Assembly (NCBI GenBank): GCA_045837725.1 | Contig: JBEWZL010000102.1 | Span: 1-64,000 of the forward strand | DNA length: 64,000 nucleotides | DNA from: Vermamoeba vermiformis | Taxonomy: Eukaryota > Tubulinea > Echinamoebida | Direction: 5' to 3' | In this document: piece after piece, positions 42,149 through 53,804 of the stretch | Position numbering within the stretch: the first letter of the stretch is position 1 | How the letters are laid out: each line of letters begins with the position of its first letter | Translations under genes and position numbers: made by a program | The notes under the pieces: model-generated | Seen by the model: the letters and a program-made list of their open reading frames with translations, nothing else | Databases searched by the model: none | Told to the model about the DNA's origin: nothing

Positions 42149-45100
42149 TTAAATAAAGCTCGTAGTCAAGATAATCGAGTGATAGTCAGCATTGTTTTCC
42201 ATTGAGCGCATGACCTCTTGACAAGACCTCGGTACTGCGCAGTACTTGATCCAAATCGGTGACAAATCGTCGCACGTTTTCAGCTCTAGCAGCATTATAT
42301 TCAACACGGTAACGCAGTCCTCGTTAAGTGTGCACCGTTCAATGCACAATTCTCGCATTGCCGGCAGTGTTTTCACAGCGTTAAATAACGCGTTCAGTGA
42401 AACACTCGACACTTTCGCCGCGTATCTAATCGTCAATCTGCGCGCATCTTTCAATTGTTCCTTCCATTCAGCTTCAGTAGCATCGTCTCGTTCAATAATT
42501 GACCCGCCAGCTGAATTCGTCAAGTCCATGACAACCTCCATGGGTTCGTCCTTCGAAAGATAACTCGGAATGTTTGTCGTGTAGATCGTTGGCTGCGGCT
42601 CTTCGTGATATTTCGACCTCAACGGCGGCAATTCCGTGCCAGCACTAGTCCACGAGTATGTATAAGGCTTGGTACTTGAACTACTGCTCGCGTAAGTAGA
42701 TCCGTTGTTGTAACTTGAACTCGAGTATGAAGAGGTACTAGAGCTATATGAACTCGATGAACTATATGAACTCGATGAGCTATATGACGAGCCGTATGTC
42801 TTCCATGAGCTGTACTTGTAATTGTCGTCGTAGAACGCGAGTTTGTCGTACATCTTGAACAACGGTCCCGTGATTGTTTTTTGCCGCTTTAAACTCGGCT
42901 CAGCTGTAGGATCACTTTCACTTTTGTCTTTCACTGAACCAACATTTTCTTCGAATACTGCCTCCAATAGTGAATGGAAAAACTTTTGAAAAAATAATTA
43001 GCGGATGCATCCTTTTTCCTTTTATGAAAGTAGTTCGTACCTTGCCAGCATTGATACTTTTGATCTTATGCAAGAACTCTAGTCCCAAATGATCGACTAT
43101 AAGCTCTTTGAACTGCGTGACTAACACTTTCAGTTGTGGAATTCTTTGACCGATTTGAGTTTTAATCTCGCTTTTGCTAAACATCAGCAGCCGTTAGTAA
43201 TGATAATAGCGACATATAATATGCTATATTAGTATATAGGTCTCGGGTACTATCTACTTACTCAGAGTAGGATACTTTATAATCTGACAGAGCTGAGTAA
43301 AATTCGCCGATTTGGTCGACATCACGTGACAGCAAAATCAATGCACGGATGAGCTCGATGACGAGGACATTAGGGTCATATTTGCCCGGCTCTATCATCG
43401 TCTTTAACCTTGTGATCAGTTCATCAGCGTCCTCGTCTTGAGATTTGTCTCGTTTCTAAAAAAGGAAAGTGTCATTAATGCCCCGTCGCGCGTGTCAAAA
43501 ATATCGCTGTCAAGCGTACTTTTAGCACTTCATAATGAGACTCGGGAATGAAGTAGAAAATGAACGGATCTTCCTCACCATAGGCCTCGGCACCTGTTAA
43601 TAGGATAATTAATCTTCGGTACAAATAGAGCTTAAGGACTATAATCAGACTTGCCTATTCTGTACGCAGCACCAGGCTTGATGTCGCCTTCAGGACTCAA
43701 ACTGACCGCTCGATCGTCACAGCGGATTAAATACACGCAACGCTTGAATCGATCGCTTAACTTTTTGACCTGCAGAAGGGGTTAGCATTTGACATTTGTA
43801 AATGACACGTGTCAAACTGAAGTTCGCACGAGAAGGACGTACCTGCAAATGATCTGCCCAAACACCTGGCTTCGCCATTGTCGCTGAATCAGTCTCGCCT
43901 TCGACCATAAAACCCTTGTACTCGTCGTCGTTACTCGTGTTCATTTTGTCGTGCTCGCTGACTTGCATTGCATCAGACTTACTAAATAAGGAAAGAGGAG
44001 TTAGTAGGCGCCAGCGTAAGTTTCCTAAAAAGGAAAATAATCGGTTAAATGCTTACGAATTGTGGCTGGTCTCGTCGGAATTATGGTCCATAATATTTAC
44101 ATCTTCCATAATGTCGCTCTTATCTACATCGCCATTGCCGGTATTTCCATTTTTGGAAGTGCTGGATGCGTTGCTGGTCCGTCGCTCGTTTTGAACGGTG
44201 CGGAGAATTAGACTGTACGCGTCTTCAACATCGCGCGGAATATTAGGCCACATGAACTTGATCGCCGCTCTGAAAAAACAATTGCCGTCGCCCTGTTATG
44301 GAAAATACATTAATTATCCATATTTGGCAATGATTAATTTCGGAAGTAGAATCCAATTCCAATGGAAAATTATCGTACCTCGACTTCTAATAGCCTGTAT
44401 CCCGAGAGGTTTTTGCAAATATGTCTAAAACTCATTTGCAGCCACTCACGCGGTGTTAAATATTGCGGGTCTGCATCGAGATCACGTGACCGCCAATCAG
44501 TTTGGTCCACAAATGTCACTAACTGAGAAAAATGTTCATCGAGCGGATCTGCTTTATGCGACACGTCTAAATATGAACAATTAATATGTATTGTATATTC
44601 GTATATTTTTGCAAACACTTACTAACTTCTGCGAGAGATCGGCACTCGGTTGAATTGAAGATCTTGTTGCTGATAGTCTTGAGCTTCGATACTATATACA
44701 TTGATTCCTTATTATGCATCCATTTGTTTTTAGATGAAGGAATGGATTCGAATGCTGATTGGATGGCGCGTAATTTTAGCAACACCTGGTTAATGGAGAT
44801 CCAGTTTGGCGCTCCACCCAGATCCGGAACAAAACTGAAAAAATATGAATAAATTATGTTAATATTTGTACTATTGTATTTTCCTATTTTCGTCTAATTT
44901 TGATGCGTAGTCTTTACCTTAAATTACCACATAATTTTTCGAATAAAAGTAGTGACAGTTCCGTCGGACCTATTGATTGGACTAATATACAAGCGTGCAC
45001 TAATGATATTATACTCTGCAATTCTGCTAATATTTTCTCGTACTTCAAGTATGGAGATTCGCTTCTTGTCTTCAGATTCAGCTCCTCTTCTCTCGTGCAC

Positions 45101-45462
45101 TCTTTTTGCTTCTCTATAATTTTTAATACATTTTCATCGACTTTTTTACGTAGTTCGTATGTTGATTCGCCATTTAAGACGATAATAAGGACGTGGGTCC
45201 GTAGTTCTTCCAAACATCTGTCTAGATTCGCCACAATTTTCGTTAAATTTGATTCTAAATATCGTAAACTTTCAATTCTGTTGTTTGATATTGGTCTTTC
45301 TTGATGTGATAGCTCTAGAATACGAGCATCCTCGAGATTTGAAAATTCTAAGGCGGATGCTTCAAAAGACCGCGTCAATAATTCTGTAATATCTTCTTTG
45401 AGCGTGATCTCGAGCTGTAGATACGCATCGTTCGCTTGTACGCTCAGATCCTCTTTGCTCAT
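42149..45462 (-). CDS. OTU-domain cysteine protease (putative deubiquitinase), 890 residues
   Basis: Ten exons join in phase from the ATG at 45462. The N-terminal 250 residues are helical, probably coiled coil. The OTU core begins with GDGNCFFRAAI (Asp and Cys, catalytic Cys near residue 320). It ends with DPFIFYFIPESHYEVL (catalytic His near 498). A long acidic, low-complexity insert of about 95 residues separates the two motifs. After the OTU domain comes a helical region, then a Ser/Tyr repeat tract (YSSSSSYSSSSSYSSS...), then a leucine-rich segment resembling a degenerate LRR. Expected to cleave ubiquitin chains. One intron is GC-AG (donor GCAAGT at 43654). The substrate and the role of the C-terminal half are unknown. 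Confidence 0.85.
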
Positions 45463-45701
45463 TTGTGTTGCACGTGTTGGACCAAAAATGACAACTGAAT
45501 CTGCGAAAAATTCTGTAACCTTTATTTTTTGCAACGACTCCCGAGATATCAGGAATAGAATATTGGAAGATTAAGAGGGTATTCTGTGGCACTCGATGAT
45601 AATTGATGATAATCTTGAACGTTGCTGGACAAACTTCTGCTGCCCTATAGCAGATGTGGCCCCAAATGGATGCAGCCGGGCAGCTGGGCAAAAAGCAAAA
45701 A

Positions 45702-45749
45702 AAAAGTTGACAGCTTCTCGATTTTGCGTGTCATCCTTGCGCAGGGGCC

Positions 45750-45782
<33 letters not shown>

Positions 45783-45804
45783 CAGATGACCTCCGAAGAG
45801 GTCA
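45702..45804 (-). ncRNA. U6 spliceosomal snRNA, copy 1
   Basis: The minus strand shows all U6 landmarks. A 5' stem-loop GACCTC-TTCG-GAGGTC is followed by TAAAATTGGAACGATACAGA with the ACAGAGA box. AGATTAGCATGGCC carries the AGC triad, then CCTGCGCAAGGATGACACGC forms the internal stem-loop. The gene ends in a run of nine T for Pol III termination. It forms the spliceosome catalytic core with U2. Ends are estimated to within a few bases. Confidence 0.96.
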
Positions 45805-45827
45805 ATTTCATTATGCAACAAGTGTGC

Positions 45828-45870
45828 TTTATATTGGTGCTCACAAATCACAATAAAATAAATTTTGGGA
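45828..45870 (-). promoter_or_regulatory. U6 copy 1 external Pol III promoter (TATA and -60 element)
   Basis: On the minus strand AATATAAA lies at about -24 to -31 (45828-45835) from the estimated U6 start. TCCCAAAATT lies at about -57 to -66 (45861-45870). Both elements recur at the same distances before U6 copy 2, while the sequence between them differs. Spacing fits a proximal sequence element plus TATA box, as in type 3 Pol III genes. The -60 motif recalls the Dictyostelium snRNA upstream element (DUSE). Confidence 0.8.
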
Positions 45871-46552
45871 TGCCGTACGCGAACAAAAAGGGCAACCTAC
45901 TTTGGTGCACATTATTGGCCTCACCAAAGCTGTGCCAATTCTGTTACTTTTCTGAAAGCTACTGGTTGGCATCAATTTCAGGAACCTGTTTGCCACGGCG
46001 CTGTACCTACACAAAATACTATAAATATTAGTAAGTTGTCCTTTTAATTGTGCTGAACCTTTTTACGTACCCACCTTTAGCGTCTAGTTGCCGTTACGTA
46101 ATTGAATTACTAAAGCGCCCATTAACCACATGTAAGTATCTACGAGAGCATAGTCAGCAATGCTAGTGGTTTTTATCTGCTGAAGCCGCCATAAGTCCTC
46201 ACGATCGAGTAGACGGCACCAAATCTGCTCCTCCTCAGGCTGCCTCTGCATAAGTTGGAGTAAATTGGCGAGATTGATGATGTTACATAGTCGCCGGTAC
46301 CTACAGAAGGTTCGCTTCTTGTCCGGATAAGCGTCATACATAGGATACGACACAATGCACGGTCAGATTCGGTACGTGTGCATAAAAGCCACGGTACAAG
46401 ACAAGTTGCTGTTAATGTTTTTAATACCACTGGTGATAACTCGTTGATTGATTGCTATCGAGATGCTTGCTCTTTGTCTCCTAGGTGACAGATCTCTTCA
46501 GTCGGTGGTAGTTACACGGCAGCCCTGCACAACGGCATCTGCGCTAAAAAGT
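45871..46552. other. Spacer between the two U6 genes with unassigned coding traces
   Basis: About 680 bp. Plus-strand stretches read like secreted-protein fragments (GAHYWPHQSCANSVTFLK, VAVNVFNTTGDNSLIDCYR), while a 270-nt minus frame is also open. Neither yields a consistent spliced model. No third RNA gene is recognised. Confidence 0.3.
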
Positions 46553-46558
46553 AAAAAA

Positions 46559-46605
46559 AAAGTTGACAGCTTCTCGATTTTGCGTGTCATCCTTGCGCAG
46601 GGGCC

Positions 46606-46638
<33 letters not shown>

Positions 46639-46660
46639 CAGATGACCTCCGAAGAGGTCA
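46559..46660 (-). ncRNA. U6 spliceosomal snRNA, copy 2
   Basis: Identical in the recognisable transcribed region to copy 1, from the UUCG 5' stem-loop through the ACAGAGA box, AGC triad and internal stem-loop to the T9 terminator. It has the same orientation, about 0.86 kb away. Similarity extends only a short way into the flanks, so this is an old or gene-sized duplication rather than a recent large one. Confidence 0.96.
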
Positions 46661-46683
46661 ATTTCATTATGCAACTAGCCGGG

Positions 46684-46725
46684 TTTATATTGGTGCCATA
46701 AATTGTCATAAAATTAATTTTGGGA
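46684..46725 (-). promoter_or_regulatory. U6 copy 2 external Pol III promoter (TATA and -60 element)
   Basis: AATATAAA on the minus strand at 46684-46691 and TCCCAAAATT at 46716-46725 have the same spacing to the U6 start as in copy 1. Confidence 0.8.
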
Positions 46726-47245
46726 CTACGCCTGGCAAATAACACAAAAACTAGGCACACTTTAGTTTAGCGTTTGCAATGCTTTTTCTGTTACCTTTCT
46801 CGTGGTCGTGCAATTGTTTTCATTCGTGCTTGGCACTAAGTTAATAGTACATAAGCTGAGAAAAATTGTGCGAGCGTTCTTAAATTAACTGTAAGCGTAC
46901 GACGGTGATCATGGGTAGATTGCCGTCCAAGCAAACCTAACGCGTTAGAGGTCAAAAGAAACAACTAAACCATAATGAATAATCACTATGTGAGGCTGTA
47001 ATTAATAAGCTGCTCGTAAAAGATGGCTTGTGGTATGAAAGCGCAGATTAACGTTCAACTTCTGACGAACAAAAAAATCTCACTAAAATAGGCTTGTTCG
47101 TTATTAATCACATTCTCGCCTTATATTTTAATACGACCACAGCCCTCGGCCGTACATAAAAAGGTAAATCAACAAATAAAGATTTGTTCTCTCGTGTCGC
47201 ATGCAGTTCACTAACGACTCGTATTGGATACAACAGAAGTAAACA
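46726..47245. other. Intergenic region, no gene recognised
   Basis: About 520 bp between the second U6 promoter and the G-gamma gene. No coding exon or RNA motif is seen. It includes the G-gamma promoter. Confidence 0.4.
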
Positions 47246-48050
47246 ATGACGACCCAAAACGAACTCAAAAAGCTCGAGAAGCAACTCGAATTATTGCGAG
47301 AAGAAAATGAACGAGAGATTATGAAGTCTTCTGACGCTATTAAAGAGTAAGTTAGCCGATTTAAATTTCAGTCTTCAAATATGAAGTCCTATAGCCCAAT
47401 TAAATATCAAGAAATGGTCTATATGAATATTTATAATGTCTTATCATTTTATTTTAATTTTCCAACGCAGATAATCTTGCCTATTAAATTATTGAAGTAT
47501 CCGTTGGAAGAATTATTTGCTTTTGAATAATTACTACGTGCTTTAACTCCAATAATCTATGATTATATACGTGCGCGATATGAATTATTTAATGGAGATA
47601 TTTGAATAACGATTGTAATAACTCAATACAAAATTTTGATCTTCGATTTGAAAACGCCTAAACCCAAACGATTCATATTTCATAGCATTTCAATAATATT
47701 CATATTACAGTAAATTACTCGGGCAAATTTTGATTGATTACCAAGTCATTCAAGCATTACAAATTTTTCAGCTAACCGTTTCCAGATGAGACTGAAATTC
47801 TACTGCAATAATACTGAAAATATCCTATAGACCATTTACCATTCAATAGTGATATTTTATTACTAATTCTCAGTTTTATATTCTAAATCTCGCTAGCAAT
47901 TCAATTTGACCGTTGTTCCGTTTCTGATCTTTGGATTTTAGTATGGTTGCCTACATGAGAGAGACTAAGGAACCTTTTGATGGCCAAGGCGATGCCAACC
48001 CTTACACTACTAAGCCCGGAGGTAAAGGTGGCTGCTGCTCAGTTGCTTAA
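47246..48050 (+). CDS. Heterotrimeric G protein gamma subunit, prenylated, 69 residues
   Basis: Two exons (47246-47346 and 47942-48050) join in phase. Exon 1 is a coiled-coil helix (MTTQNELKKLEKQLELLREENEREIMKSSDAIK). Exon 2 carries the second GGL helix (DMVAYMRETKEPFDG) and a Gly-rich linker. The C-terminus is GGCCSVA: a CaaX box (CSVA) preceded by a cysteine, as in fungal gamma subunits where that Cys is palmitoylated. Length and layout fit G-gamma. It would pair with G-beta at the plasma membrane and transduce GPCR signals. The single intron, 595 nt, is about ten times the usual size here. Confidence 0.85.
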
Positions 48051-48279
48051 GGACGAACCAGATCAAGCCCAACTATTTATCTTCCTTATTTAATTTAACA
48101 CGGCAACATGTTTATAATACCCACTTTGCCATTATTAATACCCCTTTAAACGAGAGACAAAATCTCGTTCTTGTATGCTATAATCCTTAGAATAAAAAAT
48201 CATTAAACAACGCACGCGCAGCGAAACAACCTCACCGTAGTAAAACGTCTTCCGTGAACGAGGTTTTTATATACAGTGG

Positions 48280-49763
48280 TTAGTATTGGCCCAAGTAATA
48301 GTTCTTAGCGACCTTTAGCTTGGCTCCGAGGCGAGGGTGTCGGTGGATCTGAATGACTTTCTGATCGAACGGATTGAAGTTGGCTTCTTGAAGACGCTCC
48401 AAATAGTCATCAATCCAGACCTAGTACATTATGTTAGCACTGAGTTCAATCAAATGCAAAGAAAGCTGGTACGTACTGAAGGCAAGAAAGCAGGAAAAGC
48501 TTCTTTGGGCACGTCCTTCTTGAGTTCTCTCGAGTGGTCTAGATGAGCTTTGGCCACGTTAGCAATCTCATAGAACACGTCAATGAGCTTGTTGTCGATC
48601 TCTCCTCTGAAGTACTGCTCGGTAGAGACTCCGTGCTGCGTGATCAACGAATTAGTTTACCGGCCAATTTGCACGTGTCAAATTCAGTTAGTATGCATCA
48701 TCTTAGTCTAATAATGGTGTACGATATAGAAGGTATATTGGTGTGCAAATTACCTTAGTGGTGAGGTCCATAGGCAGATAGATTTGTCTCCGTGAGGCGT
48801 GGAATGGAACACCACGCAATAAAGTTGTGAGACCGTAAGCCTTGCCAATATGACTTGCCACGTGGTCCGCATTGACATTCTTTACGCCCATAGTCTCCAA
48901 TGATAAGTAATATAGCGATGAGGACGTTTGTTCTGCGTACTCTTCGATGTCAGCCAATGTGCGGGGCTGTTGAGTCATGATGTCTCGTTCCTAATAGATA
49001 AACGTCTTAGTCCTAAGTAGAGACTATATACATATCATAGCTAGCGGCTATAATGTTTGAGGGTACATTCCCTATTTATAGAATGTACTATGATTCAGGA
49101 AAATGAGGCTACTTACGCGTGCATCCAGCAATCGAGTGAACCATCCTCGTGTTAATTTAAAGTTGTTTACTGCGTCACTAAGAGCTTTGGCGACAGGCAG
49201 TTCGGGTACTTCGCCCTATTGTTAAAGAAAGAGCCATTTAGCATGGGCTGTTGAAAAGAGCGAAAACTTTCGATCGCGCAAGCACAGAAAGCTTAATTAA
49301 GACTCCTTACCTTATATATATTTTTAATTGTATCTTTCCAAAAGTTCATGCGCATCAAACCAATTTCAGGCTTCGAAACAATATCTTTGATTGTTGCGAT
49401 CTCAATGTTGAATGCTCGTAAAGCAATATTGGCCTCACGAACATTTTTAGGATACAGTAGTGCGTTAAAAAAGTGCTCATAATCCTTTTTCCTAATGAAC
49501 TCACGTCAGTAAGCAGAAAAAGAACAGATCTAATATTTTTAAAAAGAACGTGGCGCTTACCTAACCTCGTCGAGGCAATAATCCTTGTAAGAGTATTCTT
49601 TACTATTTTTAGACGCAGTCTCGTTTTGATTTGTCGCCGTTGAGTATTGTCTCGCGATGAGCGTCAATCCAGCTGATCTGCTTAGCTTGGCCTTTGAGGC
49701 ATGATGGCCACACTTAAGGACCTTATTTAGGATGTGACCGGCTTTATGCGCTGTGTGGTTCAT
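48280..49763 (-). CDS. NDUFAF6: NDUFAF6-like complex I assembly factor (squalene/phytoene synthase fold)
   Basis: Six exons give 339 residues from the ATG at 49763. The N-terminus is rich in Lys, Arg and Ser with no acid for about 45 residues, as expected of a mitochondrial presequence. The core matches the non-catalytic squalene/phytoene synthase family: RAFNIEIATIKDIVSKPEIGLMRMNFW, TRGWFTRLLDARERDI, EEYAEQTSSSLYYL and GKAYGLTTLLRGVPFHASRRQIYLP. It ends with a tail typical of NDUFAF6 orthologues. Expected role: early assembly of respiratory complex I in mitochondria. It is divergent from the membrane protein gene at 49872, with only 108 bp between starts. Confidence 0.88.
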
Positions 49764-49871
49764 CTATCAGGGCTGCAACAGGACACGACATTTGTCCGCG
49801 TTCTTGAAAATAACAAAACAAAATCGATCGACACAACACAAGAGGAGCTGTTATTCTATCCTTTGTTAATA

Positions 49872-51254
49872 ATGACTCCTCTTGTACGCGGTACTTTGCT
49901 GGTACTGTCGGTCATAGCGCTGGCTAATATTGGCTCGGTTTATTGTCAAGAGCTTACGAATGTGGTCCCGGTAGAAGTTGGACGAATGCGATTTTCTTTT
50001 CACACGGATAAACCTGAAATTAGGCTATTCCCCAAAAAAGACGATCAAAAAGAGTGGTACTCAATTGTTTTTACCCACTTGGAGGAGTACGATAAAGATC
50101 TGGCGACACGAATCACAGATGCAGCGTTTGGAACCAACTTTACCTACAGCAACACGACTACAACTGGCGATGGATCTAATCACGTGCATAATTTAAATAT
50201 GTCTGCTTATATTCCTTCTGGAAGCTCGTTCTGTAAAGTTGTAATCTCGAACTTTATTTCAGAAAAACAAACTACAGACGGCGGGGGAGACCCTATGACC
50301 ACGCACTCATGGCAATTTAATATTCAAATGGATGGTTGGTCGTTCCAAAATACTGAAAATATCCTTCGTTTCCATTTTTCAGTTTTCAGTAGCCAATCCC
50401 AAGGTAAATTTTATTTTGTAATCTTTCTTATGCAAAATCTTGCAAAAGTACAGTAATATTTGATAGTTACGAATAGATCTAGGAATATTCCATTACCTAT
50501 TTGATTCAGTGATTGCGCAAATTCTTCGATCCATTTGTTCCGAATTTAAATTTGCTAGCTTGGAGTTTAAGGACTATTATCTAATATCCTATTATTTTTA
50601 CAGAGGCGGATATAAAATTTAATCAACTCAAGCTTCGGGGATCAGAAGGGGACAGTATCGTGATCAACTTCCCTTCGGGCGCTGTGGCCGACGATAAGCA
50701 TCAAAACGTATCGGTGGACGTATCCGTTAAGGAAGCTGGTAAGTATTATTAATCTGCCCTATATTTAGCAACGCAATTGGTCTCCTCGCTGGACTTTCGT
50801 TTACGATTTACTTTGTCCAGCCAAGGCTCAACTTATTAACGAGTGTATTATTTAATTACAGAGCGTAATGATATCGATCATTTGGATATTTCAATGGTCT
50901 TCCATTCATTCTCGCATTTGTCCTACGATCCGACCGTTGGTATCTTGTACACAATGAACCAAGTACCGCTTAATAATGGTACGTATTAATGACACATACT
51001 AGTATTATTTAAGCATAGAAATAAGTTCAATCACTCATAGCGGTTCAATTGAAAACCAGAACCATTGATTCTATTGATTGCGATTGCGTCAGTTTTCACT
51101 TACTAATTATGGTTCCTCAATAGGCCGATTCCCTACAACTGCTATAGTATTGATTGCAGTGGCGGGTATCATCCTTGCAGTAACGGGCACAGGTATTGGC
51201 TACTTTGTGTATCGAAGACGACAGATTCAAAGCAAGTACATCCGTTACTATTAA
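49872..51254 (+). CDS. Uncharacterised type I membrane glycoprotein, 304 residues
   Basis: Four exons join in phase. Residues 1-26 are a signal peptide. The ectodomain of about 235 residues is beta-rich with N-glycosylation sites (NFTYSNTT, NMS, NVS). A single membrane helix (AIVLIAVAGIILAVTGTGIGYFV) is followed by a short basic tail (YRRRQIQSKYIRYY). No known domain is recognised. Likely a surface protein. Confidence 0.75.
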
Positions 51255-51423
51255 GGGTTCACCAGTAGTTTGGTTAGTGTAGACTTCAAGTTTTGTAAGC
51301 GTTACTAGTGTAACCTTATTGTTAATATCGAAATAAAATTGTACATAATTTCATTGAGAAGCTTTCTCAACGATGACAAACAGACAGTCTTGATGTACAT
51401 CAAATTCAAAATTTATTTATAAT

Positions 51424-52427
51424 TTAATCGTCGTCTTCTTCAGAGCCGAACTCGTCGCCACCAGTCTTTGAAAAAATGGTTAGCTAAGTGAATATGCGAA
51501 ATTTTTTCGCGCGACTCTTACAATAATACCCAAAGGATCGGCCCAGACAGTCTCGCGGATCAAAGAAATGAGCTCTTCGTCGGAAATCTCAGAGTTGTCG
51601 GTGTTTTCGGAGAAGAAGTTGAAGAAGCTATCTTCGTCCAATTTCTTTGGATCGACCAGTTAGAACGATCGCAGAAACGATAGGCAATTAGTGGTTCCTT
51701 ACCTTGCCAGCCTTTAACTTGAGGCCAGATGCGGTGTATGTAACGGGCTCATCATCGTCATCAGCAGCGTTGGCCTTGACGGTGGCTTGCTTCCACAAAG
51801 TATTCTCTTCCAAAATTGAGTTGGGCGAGAAAGTCTATTTGCAATATCATTGTGATTAATACTTATAATATTCTTATAATATTTTATGACGTACGAAGGT
51901 GATTTTAGTGCTGCTGTGCTTGTCCAAGACTTGAACATCAACATCAACCAAGTGGTCAAGCAAGTCGGAGTCAGTGGCGTCTTCAAAAACTTCGCTCAAA
52001 GCGGGGTGGTTCTTAAACTATAATAAATAAAATTAATTAGCGATAAAATCAACTGTTCGGTTCGGGATTCGCGATTCGGGATTTGATTGAGATGCGCAAG
52101 ATGCAAAATCAAATCAACGAAGATCTTTGACCGTAAAATAATGTCACCCATATAATCGGTACTTACAACGCTAGACCAGAACTTGGGGACAGCGGCGATG
52201 GCCTTCTTGCGTTCTTCGTAGATGGGTCTCTTCTTGGTCTCGAATTCGTATTCAAGCTCAGCCACCTTCAACTCGAATTCGCCTTCGATGGGTTCGAACT
52301 TGTCTTGAGCGGCTTGGACGGCCTTGACCAAATCCTCGTTCTTGGGATCGAAGATGGGTTCAGGCTCGACTTTAGCCTTCTTGTCCTTGTGACCTTTAAT
52401 TTGACCGGGGGCGGCTCTCTTTGACAT
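51424..52427 (-). CDS. SET: SET/TAF-I-beta-like histone chaperone, nucleosome assembly protein family
   Basis: Spliced from the ATG at 52427. The N-terminus is basic and probably nuclear (MSKRAAPGQIKGHKDKKAKV). A long dimerisation helix follows (AVQAAQDKFEPIEGEFELKVAELEYEFETKKRPIYEERKKAIA), then VPKFWSSVFKNHPALSE. The earmuff region includes KITFTFSPNSILEENTLWK and ENTDNSEISDEELISLIRETVWADPLGII. It ends in an acidic tail (GSEEDDD), shorter than in animals. This is the standard SET/NAP order. Expected role: histone chaperone and inhibitor of histone acetylation. Introns are short and canonical. Confidence 0.9.
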
Positions 52428-52941
52428 GATTATGAGTTGATGTGTGTTAGTTAGTCTCACGAGGAGAATAAAAAAAAAAGTCGCGACAACTTCTTTCAGA
52501 CCAAAAGCTCGCTCAGGGTTCTCGGTCAGGGTACTAAACTATTTCCGTAATTCGATCACGTGCGATGTACTAGTACTTACTATCACGTACGAGTCAAGGC
52601 TAAGAAAACGTGTTTAAATGGGTTTTAATTAAGGAATCGGCCTGTCATTCATCGTCGCCCTACAGAAAGATGTTTTTTAAAAATTAAAAAAGGGGGGGGG
52701 GGGGGGGGCTCCAAATAAATTTAAAAGGGGAAGAGACTGGTTTTGAATGAGTTTTCGTACTCTTGTACAATCAAACGAGGACAGGCTAGCTTTTTCCTCC
52801 AGGCTGACCATATATTGTCAGGACGGCCATCATTCCGTTCGTTGGGACTTCAATTCGTGGGTCAAAAAATTCTCAGCTGATTTTTTTACGGTGGTTTCAA
52901 CCTCGGAACAATCTCGCGTGTAATTACAAAATACAATAGAA
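52428..52941. other. Intergenic region with a 17-nt G run
   Basis: About 510 bp between divergent genes. A homopolymer of 17 G lies at 52692-52708, preceded by A-rich sequence. No gene is seen. Confidence 0.6.
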
Positions 52942-53804
52942 ATGACAACAACAGAAGATTATCATGCCTGGCTCAATGCCGACAAGAAAAATAGGGACTG
53001 GCATTTCCACGTTAATTGCTCGCTGGCAAAGCTGAAGTCAAAATTTTCGTATCTGCGGTTGGAAGGCATGACTGAATTATTAAATACTCTACGAAGCTTG
53101 AAGGACGAAGAATACGACGAATTTTCACGGCTGCAAGACGTTGTCGAAGAAAATATTGCAATTAATATTATTAAAAATATTTTGGAGCCATCTAAAACAA
53201 AATCCGACCGTTCCATTACAACGACAGAATTAACAACGGCATTGGATTTATTACAAGGTGCCTGCTTAGTCCATCACACGAGCAAGAAGGTCGCTGCACT
53301 CGATTATAACGGTTTGGACTGGATGATCGAGTACATGGAAGGAAGCAATTTATCACTTCAACTTGCAGCTTTGGATGTTATTCTGGCATTTATGGTCGAT
53401 AACGATGACGTACAAGCGGAATTTCGAGGCAGGAAAGGCATGGCAAAAATGCTGGCGATGCTGAAGAAGAAAGGTAAAATCCGCATCAACCATAAATTTC
53501 AAATCCGCTCCGCAATCCCTACCGCAATCTATTTTTATAGACATTTCAGTAAACACAAGTAATCGAATTTTATCTAATTTTCTGTTGATCAGACGAGAAA
53601 AAGGAGGTCAGAATCAAGATCGCGCAAATGCTCGTGTTTATTACACGATATTTCAGCGGCAAAGCGGTTGAAGAAAACAAGAAAGAAGTTATTAAGGTAC
53701 TAGGAGATAAATTAACGTCGAGCATAAAGGATCTGCACGTGGGCAGCGCAAAAGATAAAATTGAAAAGATTGAAGCTTGGCTGAAACAAGTCGACGGTAA
53801 ATAA
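52942..53804 (+). CDS. Cdc14-like SIN component (armadillo-like), 247 residues
   Basis: Two exons (52942-53473, 53593-53804) join in phase. The protein is all-helical with armadillo-like repeats: TALDLLQGACLVHHTSKKV, YNGLDWMIEYMEGSNLSLQ, AALDVILAFMVDNDDVQAEF and EVRIKIAQMLVFITRYFSG. This order and the length match fission-yeast-type Cdc14, the partner of Sid1 kinase in the septation initiation network (PF08045-type), which is unrelated to Cdc14 phosphatase. The assignment rests on pattern memory only. If right, it would act in cytokinesis signalling. A generic armadillo protein is the alternative. Confidence 0.6.

Noticed and set aside
46084-46430. Minus-strand open frames between the two U6 genes
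   Set aside because: The plus strand shows equally protein-like fragments over the same bases, and neither can be spliced into a consistent model.
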